Assembly: GCF_011742165.1 (NCBI RefSeq)
Contig: NZ_JAAQTO010000006.1
Location: 62,001-126,000, forward strand
DNA from: Billgrantia bachuensis
GTDB taxonomy: Bacteria; Pseudomonadota; Gammaproteobacteria; Pseudomonadales; Halomonadaceae
Length of the DNA stretch: 64,000 bases
Direction: 5' to 3'
A program made the translations under genes and the position numbers. This document shows positions 48,184 through 57,671 of the stretch, piece after piece. Within the stretch, counting starts at the first letter, position 1. Every line of letters starts with the position of its first letter. Below the pieces are notes generated by a model that did no database searches, was not told where the DNA came from, and was given only the letters and a program-made list of their open reading frames with translations.

Positions 48184-48807
48184 TCAGCCAAACGCCAGCC
48201 AGAGGCCGACGCCAACCATCAGCGTGCCGGCAATGCGATTGAGCAGCCTTATGTTGCCGCTCTCGCCAAGCACGCGCCTCAGGCCGCGGCCGCCAGCGGC
48301 ATACAGCAACAGACTCAGGAACTCGATGGTGAGGATCACTGCAATCAGCGCGCTCAGCTGGCCTACCAGCGGGCGCGAGGCGTCGAGGAAGGGTGGCAAC
48401 AGGGCGACGAAGAAAGCCCAGCCCTTTGGATTGGCCACCGCGGTGACGAAGCCTTGCAGTGCCAGCTGGCCACGCGTGGCCGGCGCCAGCTCGATGCTCT
48501 CGAGCGGAATGGCCATGCGACCGCGCGAGCGCCACATCATCACTCCCAGATAACAGAGGTAAGCGCCGCCGACCCACTTGAACACGGCAAAGAGCCCGGG
48601 CTGACGCAGCATCAGGGTAGCCACGCCGGCGCCGGCCGCGGCCGCCACCAGGCCGACGCCGACGAGCTCGCCGCTCATCATCCACAACGTGCGTTTCACT
48701 CCCTGGGTCATGCCCAGCACCATCGACAGGGTCATGCACATGCCCGGCGTCAGCGAGACGAACAGAAAGGTCGGCACGAACACCGTCAGCAGCGATAGCT
48801 TGATCAT
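48184..48807 (-). CDS. LysE/RhtB-family exporter
   Basis: 207 residues with six membrane helices, the size of amino-acid exporters of the LysE/RhtB family. LFVSLTPGMCMTLSMVLGMTQG matches the conserved first helix with its proline, and ANPKGWAFFVALLPPF the central motif. Substrate unknown (amino acid or homoserine lactone type). It converges on the DedA-PAP2 gene with 18 bases between. Confidence 0.9.
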   Translation of the reverse strand: MIKLSLLTVFVPTFLFVSLTPGMCMTLSMVLGMTQGVKRTLWMMSGELVGVGLVAAAAGAGVATLMLRQPGLFAVFKWVGGAYLCYLGVMMWRSRGRMAIPLESIELAPATRGQLALQGFVTAVANPKGWAFFVALLPPFLDASRPLVGQLSALIAVILTIEFLSLLLYAAGGRGLRRVLGESGNIRLLNRIAGTLMVGVGLWLAFG

Positions 48808-48891
48808 GAGAAGGGTCTCAGGTCTCGTCCTTGTGCACCCAGCCTGCCAGGATTCGATGACACTCGGGTGGCGTCAGTGCGGGTGCGACGC

Positions 48892-49509
48892 TCACTCCCC
48901 CCAGCGCGGCAGCAAGCGATGCTCGATACCAAGCTGGTTGAGGATCCGAGCCACGATGAAGTCGACCAGGTCGTCGACCGTCGCTGGTCGGTGATAGAAA
49001 CCAGGTGCCGCCGGCAGGATCACCGCCCCCATGCGGGTCAGGCTCAGCATGTGCTCGAGATGAATCGCCGACAGCGGCGTCTCGCGCGGCACCAGGATCA
49101 GTTGACGGCGCTCCTTGAGCGCCACGTCGGCGGCGCGCTCGATCAGGTTGTTGCTGGCGCCGGTAGCCACTGCCGAGAGCGTGCCGGTGGAACAGGGGCA
49201 GATCACCATCGCAGAAGGCGCGCCTGAGCCCGACGCCACCGGCGCCATCCAGTCCTCGCGTCCGAAGCAACGAATCTGACCCTCGGCGGCCCCGCTGCGC
49301 TCGATGAGCGCCTGGGCCATCCGCTCGGGTCTCGCCGGCAAGGTAACGTCGGTTTCGGTCTCGATGACCAGGTGGGCGGCCTTGGAGATCATCACCCACA
49401 CCTCGTGGCCGGCCGCCACCAGCGCCTCGACCAGGCGCAGGCCGTACTGGGCGCCCGAAGCTCCGGTGATCGCCACCGTGACCGGTCGGCGCAGCGCCTG
49501 CTCAGCCAT
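48892..49509 (-). CDS. ubiX: Flavin prenyltransferase UbiX
   Basis: 205 residues. Makes the prenylated FMN cofactor for UbiD in ubiquinone synthesis. TVAITGASGAQYGLRL, PCSTGTLSAVATGASNNLIERAADV and PRETPLSAIHLEHML are the family motifs. It overlaps the mpl stop by eight bases. Confidence 0.95.
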   Translation of the reverse strand: MAEQALRRPVTVAITGASGAQYGLRLVEALVAAGHEVWVMISKAAHLVIETETDVTLPARPERMAQALIERSGAAEGQIRCFGREDWMAPVASGSGAPSAMVICPCSTGTLSAVATGASNNLIERAADVALKERRQLILVPRETPLSAIHLEHMLSLTRMGAVILPAAPGFYHRPATVDDLVDFIVARILNQLGIEHRLLPRWGE

Positions 49510-50881
49510 GGGCCACCTCGAGCGCTGCGAGCAGTTTCTCGTGAATGCCGCCGAAGCTGCCGTTGGACATCACCACGATCCGATCGAGTGGGCGCGCCTC
49601 GGCCACCAGCGCCGTTACCAGGACGTCGATATCCTCCTCGATCCGTGCCGGCACGGGACTGGCCTCCACCACCGGAGCCAGCGACCAGTCGAGACCCGGC
49701 GGCTGGTACCAGAAAGCCAGGTCGGCGGCGGCGACGCTCGCCGCCAGGCGCGCGCGCATGGTACCCAGGCGCATGGTATTGGAACGTGGCTCGATCACCG
49801 CCAGCAGGCGTCCGCGCGGCGTGGCGGCACGCAACCCTTCGAGGGTGGCAGCGAAAGCCGTGGGGTGATGGGCGAAATCGTCGATGATCTGAATCCCGGC
49901 GACCTCACCGCGCACCTCCTGACGTCGACGCGGCGTCTCGAAGCGAGACAGCGCGGCGCAGCCTCGCGCCAGATCGACGCCGCAGGCGTGGGCTGCAGCC
50001 AGTGCCGCCAAGGCATTACGTGCGTTGTGGGTGCCGGTCAGCGACCAGTCGACCACGGCGTCCTCGTTCACCTCCCCCTGCTGGTGCACCACCCGGAAGC
50101 GCGAGGCGTCATCGCGCTCCAGCACCAGCCGCCAGGGGCTCGCGGCACCATCGCCGAAACGCTCCACCGGCGTCCAGCAGCCCATGCCCAGCACGCGGTC
50201 GAGTGCTGGCTCGCCATCGGCAACCAGCAGCCGGCCGCGACCCGGGACGGTACGCACCAGATGGTGAAACTGACGCTCGATAGCGGCCAGATCGGCAAAA
50301 ATGTCGGCGTGGTCGAACTCCAGGTTACCGAGGATAGCGATTTCCGGGCGGTAATGGACGAACTTGGAGCGCTTGTCGAAGAAGGCGGTATCGTACTCGT
50401 CGGCCTCGACCACGAAGGGAGATCCCGCAGCGCCGAGGCGGGCCGACACACCGAAGTTGCGCGGCACACCGCCGATCAAGAAACCCGGCTCGAGCCCGGC
50501 CGACTCCAACAACCAGGCGGCCAGGCTCGCCGTGGTGGTCTTGCCATGGGTACCGGCCACGGCGATGACACGACGTCCGCACAGCACATGCTCCGCCAGC
50601 CATTGCGGTCCGGAGGTGTAGGGGATGCCCTGGTCGAGCAGTGCCTCGACCTCGGGATTGCCTCGCGACAGCGCGTTGCCCACCACCACAAGATCGGGGC
50701 GCGGCGTCAGATTGGCCTCGGCATAGCCTTCATACAGGCCGATGCCGGCCTCTTCGAGCTGAGTGCTCATCGGCGGATAAACGCCCGTATCCGAACCGGT
50801 GACGGTATGCCCCAGGTCGCGCGCCAGCAGGGCCAGACTACCCATGAAGGTGCCGCAGATACCGAGAATATGAAGGTGCAT
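49502..50881 (-). CDS. mpl: UDP-N-acetylmuramate:tripeptide ligase (murein recycling)
   Basis: 459 residues. Reattaches recycled L-Ala-D-Glu-mDAP to UDP-MurNAc. A Mur ligase with the ATP loop AGTHGKTTTASLAAW near residue 110, EADEYDTAFFDKRSKF and IIDDFAHHPTA. The N-terminus MHLHILGICGTFMGSLALLA is the UDP-binding fold. It diverges from the phosphofructokinase gene. Confidence 0.95.
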   Translation of the reverse strand: MHLHILGICGTFMGSLALLARDLGHTVTGSDTGVYPPMSTQLEEAGIGLYEGYAEANLTPRPDLVVVGNALSRGNPEVEALLDQGIPYTSGPQWLAEHVLCGRRVIAVAGTHGKTTTASLAAWLLESAGLEPGFLIGGVPRNFGVSARLGAAGSPFVVEADEYDTAFFDKRSKFVHYRPEIAILGNLEFDHADIFADLAAIERQFHHLVRTVPGRGRLLVADGEPALDRVLGMGCWTPVERFGDGAASPWRLVLERDDASRFRVVHQQGEVNEDAVVDWSLTGTHNARNALAALAAAHACGVDLARGCAALSRFETPRRRQEVRGEVAGIQIIDDFAHHPTAFAATLEGLRAATPRGRLLAVIEPRSNTMRLGTMRARLAASVAAADLAFWYQPPGLDWSLAPVVEASPVPARIEEDIDVLVTALVAEARPLDRIVVMSNGSFGGIHEKLLAALEVAHG

Positions 50882-51066
50882 GGAGTTCCGACCTTAATCA
50901 CCTGGTAGAGCTGGCAGGCAGCGCCCGCCGGAAAGGAACCGGCAGACTAGCACGGCCTGATGGCCCCCCTCCAGCGGCGTGCAGGTTCGCCGCCTTTCGT
51001 CTAAAATGTTTCGCCTTGTCGTGAATGAAGCATGAAATGGACATTCCCCAGGAGCACATAAGCCCC

Positions 51067-52326
51067 ATGGCCCAGCATAACGCCTTCTATGCCCAGTCAG
51101 GCGGTGTCACCGCCGTGATCAACGCCAGCGCCTGCGGCGTGATCGAAGCCTGCCGCCAACACTCCGACCACATCGGCAAGGTCTATGCCGGACACAACGG
51201 CATCATCGGTGCCCTGACCGAAGACCTGATCGACGTGAGCCAGGAGTCGGTCGAGGAGATTGCCGCGCTGCGCCATACGCCCGGCGGCGCCTTTGGCTCA
51301 TGCCGCTACAAACTCAAGGACATCGAGAGCCATCGCGCCCAGTACGAGCGCCTGATCGAAGTCTTCAAGGCCCACGACATTCGCTACTTCTTTTACAACG
51401 GCGGCGGCGACAGTGCCGACACCTGCCTCAAGGTCTCGCAGCTCTCCGAGAAGATGGGCTATCCGCTGACTGCCATCCACGTGCCCAAGACCGTGGACAA
51501 CGACCTGCCGATCACCGACAACTCGCCAGGTTTCGGCAGCGTGGCCAAGTACATCGCCACCTCCACGCTGGAGGCCTCTCTCGATATCGCCTCGATGTGC
51601 GCCACCTCGACCAAGGTGTTCGTGCTCGAGGTGATGGGCCGCCACGCCGGCTGGATCGCCGCCGCAGGCGCACTGGCCGGTGAAGGCGAAGGCCAGCCTC
51701 CTCACCTGGTGATCTTTCCCGAAGTGCCCTTCGAGCGCGGCAAGGTCATGGCCCGCGTCGAGGAGTGCGTGAAGAAGTACGGCTACTGCGTGATCGTGGT
51801 TTCCGAGGGCGCGCGCTACGAAGACGGCACCTTCCTGGCCGATTCAGGCAATACCGACGCCTTCGGCCATCGTCAACTGGGCGGCGTGGCGCCGACGCTG
51901 GCCGGCATGGTCAAGCAGGACCTCGGCTACAAGTACCACTGGGCGGTGGCCGACTACCTGCAGCGGGCGGCACGCCACCTGGCCTCGCGCACCGACGTGG
52001 AACAGGCCTATGCCGTGGGCCAGCAGGCAGTGGAACTGGCCGTTGCCGGCAAGAATGCGATGATGCCGGCCATCAAGCGGGTCAGCGAAGAGCCCTATGA
52101 ATGGCGCATCGAACCCGCCCCCCTGGCCGAGGTGGCCAATCGCGAGAAGTTCATGCCGCGCGAGTACATCCGCGAAGACGGCTTCGGTATCACCGACGCT
52201 TGTCGCCGCTACCTGTCGCCGCTGATCCAGGGCGAAGACTACCCGCCCTTCGAGAATGGGTTGCCCAAGGTGGCAAGTCTCAAGCTGGCCAAGGCCGAGC
52301 GCAAGCTGCCCGAATTCAAGCTCTGA
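51067..52326 (+). CDS. pfp: Pyrophosphate-type 6-phosphofructokinase
   Basis: 419 residues, larger than bacterial ATP-PFK (320). PPi-dependent enzymes of this clade phosphorylate fructose-6-phosphate reversibly. NGGGDSADT is at the phosphate-donor site, VPKTVDNDLP is the catalytic PKTVDND form typical of PPi enzymes, and MGRHAGWIAA binds the sugar. The start at MAQHNAFYAQSGG is preferred, with AGGAG 12 bases upstream; a 14-codon longer ATG start is possible. A PPi-hydrolysing ppa gene lies 2 kb further. Confidence 0.92.
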   Translation: MAQHNAFYAQSGGVTAVINASACGVIEACRQHSDHIGKVYAGHNGIIGALTEDLIDVSQESVEEIAALRHTPGGAFGSCRYKLKDIESHRAQYERLIEVFKAHDIRYFFYNGGGDSADTCLKVSQLSEKMGYPLTAIHVPKTVDNDLPITDNSPGFGSVAKYIATSTLEASLDIASMCATSTKVFVLEVMGRHAGWIAAAGALAGEGEGQPPHLVIFPEVPFERGKVMARVEECVKKYGYCVIVVSEGARYEDGTFLADSGNTDAFGHRQLGGVAPTLAGMVKQDLGYKYHWAVADYLQRAARHLASRTDVEQAYAVGQQAVELAVAGKNAMMPAIKRVSEEPYEWRIEPAPLAEVANREKFMPREYIREDGFGITDACRRYLSPLIQGEDYPPFENGLPKVASLKLAKAERKLPEFKL

Positions 52327-52340
52327 GTTGCAGCCCAGCT

Positions 52341-52378
52341 AACGACGAAGCCCCCGCATCGGCGGGGGCTTCGTCGTT
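52341..52378. terminator. Bidirectional terminator after the phosphofructokinase gene
   Basis: A perfect 17-pair hairpin (aacgacgaagcccccgc with its complement, atcg loop) between two convergent genes, with A/T-containing ends on both strands. Confidence 0.92.
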
Positions 52379-52406
52379 TCGGGTAGCACTCGGCGCAACC
52401 ACTTAG

Positions 52407-54137
52407 TTATCGCAGCAACCAGGAGAGCACCAGCAACAGCAGCAGAATCCCGGCCACGCCCTGCCAGAAGTTGGCCGGCTCGCGCAACAAGCGGCGCGGG
52501 TCGCGGCGCTGTGGCTCGCCTCTGCCATTCTGGTGCCGCAACGCATAGAGCAGTTCGGACATGCGCCGGAAGCGCAAGGAGCGCTGGGGATCAAGCGCGC
52601 GCCGCAGGGTATCGTCGAGCTGAGCGGTGATTTCGGGATTGTACAGCCTGGAGCTGCGATAGCTGAGACGCTCGAGATCGGTATGACTGCGCAAGCGATC
52701 CGGGCTCAGCTCATAGGGGAGCTCCCCGGTCAGCAGCCAGTAAACCGTCGAGGCCAGCGAATACTGGTCGCTGCGCCGGCCGACGTTATCGTCCAGCGCA
52801 TATTCCGGTGCACTGTGTTCGGACAAGCCGGTCTGCCGGGCCAGTTCGCGTGAGCGTCGATGACCGTCGAGGTCGCGCATGTGGCAGGCACTGAAGTCGG
52901 TCAGTACCACTTGGCCATGGGCGTCGATCAGGACATTGTCGGGATGGATGCGCTGGTGAAGCACCTCGCGATGATGCAGGGCCTGGACCGCCTTGCCCAG
53001 TTGCGCCGCGATATCGAGTCGCTGGGCCAGGCTGGCCTGGGGGTGGCGCCGGGCCCACTCGGTCAACGTCATGCCCTCCACATAAGCCATCAGGTAGTAG
53101 AGGTAGCGCCGCGGGCGAGAGGACTCCATGACCCGAGCCAGGAACGGTGACTTGACCCGCTCCACGACCCATTGCTGGAGCAGGAAGTGCTCCAGATAGG
53201 CATTGCGATTGGACAGTTCGGGGCTCGGTGCCTTCATTACCATCTCGCGCTCGGTGCGGCTATCGCGAACCCGGTAGACACGCGACTGGGCGGTCCGCGA
53301 CAGCACTTCCTGCACCTCCAGGCCGTCGATACGCTCTCCCGGGGAGAGTTCGGGCGGAATCGGCAGGTCGCCGTATATGCGGCTGGGATGATCCTGCTCG
53401 ATCTCGGGCAACTGGTCGATGCGCACCAATTGGAAGCAGAACTGGTCGGCGCCGTAACCCCGCGCCTGGGCTCTTTCCCGCGCCGCCACGGCCAACCTTT
53501 CGCAGGCCGCATCGAGATCGCTGGCATCCTCACGGATCAGGCGCACGTAATCGGACGGCATCAAGGTGCCGCGCACCGCCTGGGTGGTGAAGAGGAAGAT
53601 ATCGCCCTGCTTGAGCGGCAGTTGGATATAGTCGATGTCGATGCTGCCATCCAGCCCCAGGGCCCGAGACGGGTAGCGATATCCGCCCAGGTCGGTCACG
53701 TGATCGCGGGTGAGCTGCTCGAACTCGGCACCGCGCAGGCGAAAGACCAGGGTATCGCCCATATGGAACAGGTGGGCGTCACGCCCGCGATAGACCATGG
53801 CGGAAAGAGAAGCGACATAGCTGCCTCCCTCGACGAAAGTGCTCTGGCTGTAGCACCAGCCGTTGAGCGCTCGCAGCACGCGAGTGGCTGACGTCTTCAC
53901 GTCCCAATGATCAGGCGTGGAAAAATAATCGGCCAGAAACCCCCTCACGCTGAGATCGCCGGCCTGCTTGGCGATGGCATTGCGCGAGCTGGTATCGCTG
54001 ATTACCGCACAGGCCCCCTTGGCAGCGGACTGGGCGGCCTCGCTGGGGATGCGCACCGACATGGAACTGCGATGATGCCGACGATCCGGCGCCACAAAGG
54101 CCTGCCCGACACTCAACGACAGTCGATTAGATGGCAA
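52407..54137 (-). CDS. PP2C-kinase fusion protein with both catalytic centres degenerate
   Basis: 576 residues: a PP2C-like domain (about 1-235), an STK-like domain (about 260-530), and a C-terminal membrane helix (GVAGILLLLLVLSWLLR). It belongs to the bifunctional kinase/phosphatase fusions known in pseudomonads. In the kinase part the invariant lysine is present (MVMKAPSP), but the HRD loop reads LHQRIHPDN (catalytic Asp is Arg) and DFG reads DFS. In the phosphatase part ISDTSS and HMGDTLVF keep two aspartates, but the RNxD entry motif is gone and the TDG-type motif reads TTQAV. The start is placed at TTG (PSNRLSLSVGQAF), six bases after AAGGAG; an upstream GTG has no such site. Confidence 0.82.
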   Translation of the reverse strand: MPSNRLSLSVGQAFVAPDRRHHRSSMSVRIPSEAAQSAAKGACAVISDTSSRNAIAKQAGDLSVRGFLADYFSTPDHWDVKTSATRVLRALNGWCYSQSTFVEGGSYVASLSAMVYRGRDAHLFHMGDTLVFRLRGAEFEQLTRDHVTDLGGYRYPSRALGLDGSIDIDYIQLPLKQGDIFLFTTQAVRGTLMPSDYVRLIREDASDLDAACERLAVAARERAQARGYGADQFCFQLVRIDQLPEIEQDHPSRIYGDLPIPPELSPGERIDGLEVQEVLSRTAQSRVYRVRDSRTEREMVMKAPSPELSNRNAYLEHFLLQQWVVERVKSPFLARVMESSRPRRYLYYLMAYVEGMTLTEWARRHPQASLAQRLDIAAQLGKAVQALHHREVLHQRIHPDNVLIDAHGQVVLTDFSACHMRDLDGHRRSRELARQTGLSEHSAPEYALDDNVGRRSDQYSLASTVYWLLTGELPYELSPDRLRSHTDLERLSYRSSRLYNPEITAQLDDTLRRALDPQRSLRFRRMSELLYALRHQNGRGEPQRRDPRRLLREPANFWQGVAGILLLLLVLSWLLR

Positions 54138-54288
54138 GACACGCTCCTTCAAGATATCGCCGCTGATCACCGCTCACTCCGCATGGCTGGCCGAACCGCC
54201 TGACGTCGGCCATCATACACGGTTGCAACAGACTCAACCTGTCAACCAAAGCCCAAGTCGACCAACGCCCCACTTCACCTATGTCGCA

Positions 54289-54318
54289 TTGGTAATCGCC
54301 GGGCCTGGTCCGTATAAT
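54289..54318 (+). promoter_or_regulatory. Promoter of ppa
   Basis: TTGGTA, 18 bases, perfect TATAAT. Initiation near 54325 gives a leader of about 45 bases. Confidence 0.7.
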
Positions 54319-54368
54319 TCTTCGCATTTTGCGGTGTCTCCACATTTCGCCTAACGAAGGAAGCGACG

Positions 54369-54899
54369 ATGAACTTCGACCACATCCCTGCCGGCAAGGA
54401 TCTTCCCAACGACATCTATGTCGCTATCGAGATCCCTGCCAACCACGCTCCGATCAAGTACGAGATCGACAAGGAGATGGGCGCCCTTCTGGTTGACCGC
54501 TTCATGGCCACACCGATGTTCTACCCGGCCAACTACGGCTTCATTCCCCACACCCTGGCCGACGACGGCGACCCGCTCGACGCCCTGGTGGTCACGCCCT
54601 ACCCGGTCCAGGCCGGCAGCATCATCCGCGCCCGCCCGGTCGGTATTCTCAACATGACCGACGAGGCCGGCGAGGACGCCAAGCTGGTATGCGTGCCCCA
54701 TGCCAAGCTGACCACGCTCTATGACGATGTCCAGGAAGTCACCGACCTGCCCGAACTGCTGCGTCAGCAAATCGCTCATTTCTTCGAGAATTACAAGGAT
54801 CTCGAAAAGGGCAAGTGGGTGAAGGTGGAGTCCTGGGAAGGTGCCGATGCCGCTTACAAGGCCATCGAGAAATCCGTGGCCGCTTACGCAAAGGATTGA
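54369..54899 (+). CDS. ppa: Inorganic pyrophosphatase
   Basis: 176 residues, family I soluble enzyme. Hydrolyses PPi to drive biosynthesis. [10 protein letters not shown] and the surrounding aspartates bind the magnesium ions, and the N-terminus [21 protein letters not shown] is typical. AAGGA precedes the ATG. A UUCG-loop terminator follows directly. Confidence 0.97.
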   Translation: MNFDHIPAGKDLPNDIYVAIEIPANHAPIKYEIDKEMGALLVDRFMATPMFYPANYGFIPHTLADDGDPLDALVVTPYPVQAGSIIRARPVGILNMTDEAGEDAKLVCVPHAKLTTLYDDVQEVTDLPELLRQQIAHFFENYKDLEKGKWVKVESWEGADAAYKAIEKSVAAYAKD

Positions 54900-54922
54900 G
54901 CCGGCTTCCGCCTGCCATCTCC

Positions 54923-54956
54923 ACGGGCCGCCCTTCGGGGCGGCCCGTTCGCTTTC
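54923..54956 (+). terminator. Terminator of ppa
   Basis: An 11-pair GC-rich stem (acgggccgccc with its complement) closed by a ttcg tetraloop and followed by a short pyrimidine tail (tcgctttc). Confidence 0.85.
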
Positions 54957-55105
54957 ATGCGACACCAGGGCGCACCCGTAAGGTTCTAACGCTGCCGTCG
55001 ACTGAGGTATTCTGGAACTCGGCGTTTCGCTGGTGAGTCAATCCAAGCGAGTATCATGCAGCGCTGACCATCGATCGCCTTCGCACTGCCAGAGGACACC
55101 CTGCG

Positions 55106-56965
55106 TTGACTAGCCGTCATCTCGCCATACGCCTGATCTGCTGTCTGCTGCTGTGGCTGCCAGTGGCTACCCATGCCCAGTGGTTCTCCTCGTCGTCCAG
55201 CGGCCAGAGCGACTTCCTGCCGGTGATGGAAGCCTTTCAGCCCAGTGCCTGGCATGACGGCGAAACTCTCTACATCGGCTTCGAAAATGCGGAAGGCTAC
55301 TATCTCTATCGACACCAGCTCGGCGTCGAAAGCCGCAACGACGCGTTCGAGGTCGGCGAGCCGTCCATTCCCGAGGGTGAATTCAAGAGCGACGAGTTCC
55401 TCGGCGATGTCTACGTCTTCTATGATCGTGTGGTTTTCGAGGCGCCGCTGCAGGGCAACGCAGAGGGCCCCCTGGACATCACGGTCAGCTTTCAGGGCTG
55501 TGCCGATGCCGGGCTCTGCTACCCCCCCGAGCGGGTCGCGCTGCAGGCTCCCGCCAGTGCCATGCCGGCTGCCTTCGTCGACTGGCGGGACGCCGGCGGC
55601 AAGGACGACGGGCTCAGCGAAGACAGTGCCGGCGCAACATCCTCCGTTCTGCAGAGCGAGGACGGCCGCTTCAGCAGCCTGATCGGCGAGGCCAGCCTGC
55701 CGCTGGCCCTGGGCCTGTTCTTCCTCGCCGGGCTGGGCCTGACATTCACTCCCTGCGTGCTGCCGATGGTACCTATCCTCTCCTCGATCATCGTCGGCCA
55801 GCACCCCACACGGCCGCGCGCCTTCGTCCTCTCCTCCAGCTATGTCGCCGGCATGTCGCTCACCTACGCCCTGGTCGGCGTGCTGATGGGCCTGTTCGGT
55901 GCCGGCCTCAACCTTCAGGCGCACCTGCAGTCCGCCCCCGTGCTGATCGTCTTCGCCCTGCTCTTCGTGCTCTTCGCCCTGGCCATGTTCGGCACCTTCG
56001 ACCTGCGCCTCTCGCCACGCCTGGCGGGGCACGTCGACGCCTGGCAGGCGCGTGCCCAACGCAGCGGTCCTCTCGGCCTGGCCGGTGCCGGCGCCCTGTC
56101 GGTGCTGGTGGTCTCTCCCTGCGTGTCGGCACCGCTGGCCGGCGCTCTGGTCTTCATCTCCTCCACCGGTGACGCCGTGCTGGGCGGCGCGGCACTGCTG
56201 GCGCTGGGTCTGGGCATGGGAGTGCCACTGTTGCTGGTCGGTACCTTCGGCGCCACCGCCCTGCCGCGCAGCGGCGCCTGGATGAACGGTGTCAAGATCG
56301 CCTTCGGCATCCTGCTGCTCGGCGTGGCCATCTGGCTGATCGAACGCCTGATTCCCGCATCCGTCAGCCTGTTGCTATGGGCGGCGCTGGCAATCGGCAG
56401 CGCCCTGGCGCTTGGCGCGCTTTCGCTCAACCTGACCCAGGGCTGGCCTCGGGTGCGCCAGGCCATCGGCCTGATGCTGCTGGCCTGGGGAGTCGCCCTG
56501 GTGTTCGGCGCCGCCATGGGCGGCAGCGACCCGCTGCGCCCCCTGGCCTCGCTTCCCTCGAGGTCAGGCGACACCGTCGACAGCGCAGAAATCGCAACGG
56601 TGGAGGATCTCGAGGGGCTGCGCAGCGCGCTTCGCGAAAGTTCCATCCAGGGCCAGCCCACCTTCGTGCATTTCACCGCCGACTGGTGCATCTCCTGCAA
56701 GCAGCTGGAGCGGCAGGTCTACCCGAATCCCCAGGTCGCCGAGCCGCTTGCCCGGTTTGCCCGCATCAACGTCGACGTCACCCGCACCAACGCCACTACT
56801 CGCGAACTGCTCGACCACTTCAGCCTGTTCGGCCCGCCGAGCCTGCTATTCTTCAGCGGGGAAGACGAGATCCGCGAAGCCCGCATCCAGGGTGAAGTCG
56901 GGGCCGGCGAACTCGCCAGCCACCTGCGCGGAGTACTCGACTGGTTCGAACGACAGCGAAGTTGA
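55106..56965 (+). CDS. dsbD: Thiol:disulfide interchange protein DsbD
   Basis: 619 residues. Carries reductant from cytoplasmic thioredoxin to periplasmic proteins. After a signal peptide, the N-terminal domain holds the redox pair in GCADAGLCYPP; the membrane domain (about 190-480) has FTPCVLPM and VSPCVSAP; the C-terminal thioredoxin-like domain has WCISCKQLE. It starts at TTG (TSRHLAIRL) with AGAGGA upstream. It precedes accB by 211 bases; in many relatives aroQ lies between, but here it does not. Confidence 0.95.
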   Translation: MTSRHLAIRLICCLLLWLPVATHAQWFSSSSSGQSDFLPVMEAFQPSAWHDGETLYIGFENAEGYYLYRHQLGVESRNDAFEVGEPSIPEGEFKSDEFLGDVYVFYDRVVFEAPLQGNAEGPLDITVSFQGCADAGLCYPPERVALQAPASAMPAAFVDWRDAGGKDDGLSEDSAGATSSVLQSEDGRFSSLIGEASLPLALGLFFLAGLGLTFTPCVLPMVPILSSIIVGQHPTRPRAFVLSSSYVAGMSLTYALVGVLMGLFGAGLNLQAHLQSAPVLIVFALLFVLFALAMFGTFDLRLSPRLAGHVDAWQARAQRSGPLGLAGAGALSVLVVSPCVSAPLAGALVFISSTGDAVLGGAALLALGLGMGVPLLLVGTFGATALPRSGAWMNGVKIAFGILLLGVAIWLIERLIPASVSLLLWAALAIGSALALGALSLNLTQGWPRVRQAIGLMLLAWGVALVFGAAMGGSDPLRPLASLPSRSGDTVDSAEIATVEDLEGLRSALRESSIQGQPTFVHFTADWCISCKQLERQVYPNPQVAEPLARFARINVDVTRTNATTRELLDHFSLFGPPSLLFFSGEDEIREARIQGEVGAGELASHLRGVLDWFERQRS

Positions 56966-57071
56966 TTCAGCCGTTTCCCAGCACAGCGGCAGCCAGCGCG
57001 AACAGTGTTCCCGACCAGCTGGACATCCCCATCGATTTTAGGCACACTCCGGCAACAACGCTTATCAAGGC

Positions 57072-57122
57072 CGATAGATACGGCATTATTCGCCAACTTG
57101 CCGCGATCTATCGAGAGTTGGC
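57072..57122 (+). promoter_or_regulatory. Interleaved inverted repeats in the accB leader
   Basis: Repeat A: cgatagat (57072-57079) with atctatcg (57106-57113). Repeat B: gccaact (57092-57098) with agttggc (57116-57122). Both are perfect and they interlock, so the two hairpins exclude each other. They end 54 bases before accB. They could be an RNA switch or protein operators controlling accBC. Confidence 0.4.
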
Positions 57123-57176
57123 TTGGGTTAACAGCGCCCTGGCCCGCTGCCATTTACCCACCGGTCGAGACTCAAC

Positions 57177-57644
57177 ATGGATATCCGTAAGGTCAAGAAA
57201 CTGATCGAACTGCTGGAAGAATCCAACATCAGCGAAATCGAGATTCAGGAAGGCGAGGAATCGGTGCGTATCAGCCGTCACCCCAATGGTGTCAGCTGGC
57301 CCCAAGCTCCCATGCCGCAGTATGGCGCCCCGCAGGCGGCACCCAGCCAAGCCGCCGCACCGGCACCTGCCGCCGGACCCACCGAGGAAGCCCCGGGGGC
57401 CACCTATCAGGGCCATGCCCTGACCTCGCCCATGGTCGGCACTTTCTACCGCAGTCCGGCGCCCGGTTCGAAGGCGTTCGTCGAGGTGGGCCAGAGCGTC
57501 AAGAAAGGCGAGACCGTGTGTATCGTCGAAGCCATGAAGATGATGAACCAGATCGAGGCCGACCGTGACGGCGTAATCGAGGCGATCCTGGTCGAGGACG
57601 GCGAGCCGGTCGAATTCGACCAGCCGATGCTCATCATTTCCTGA
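57177..57644 (+). CDS. accB: Acetyl-CoA carboxylase biotin carboxyl carrier protein
   Basis: 155 residues. The N-terminal helix [18 protein letters not shown] is followed by a Pro/Ala-rich linker and a biotinyl domain with the biotin lysine in EAMKMMN and the thumb-containing [14 protein letters not shown]. Carries CO2 between AccC and AccAD in fatty acid synthesis. It is 27 bases before accC, same operon. Confidence 0.97.
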   Translation: MDIRKVKKLIELLEESNISEIEIQEGEESVRISRHPNGVSWPQAPMPQYGAPQAAPSQAAAPAPAAGPTEEAPGATYQGHALTSPMVGTFYRSPAPGSKAFVEVGQSVKKGETVCIVEAMKMMNQIEADRDGVIEAILVEDGEPVEFDQPMLIIS

Positions 57645-57671
57645 TCTTTCACCGACACTGGCGGACTCCCT

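Noticed and set aside
49304-50908. 534-codon plus-strand frame over ubiX and mpl
   Set aside because: Antisense shadow of two well-defined enzymes.
57072-57122. A true pseudoknot in the accB leader
   Set aside because: The two-base link between the last arms is too short to span an eight-pair stem, so alternative hairpins are the better reading.
56966-57176. A possible aroQ remnant between dsbD and accB
   Set aside because: No frame of useful length or dehydroquinase-like sequence is present; the gap holds only the accB leader.
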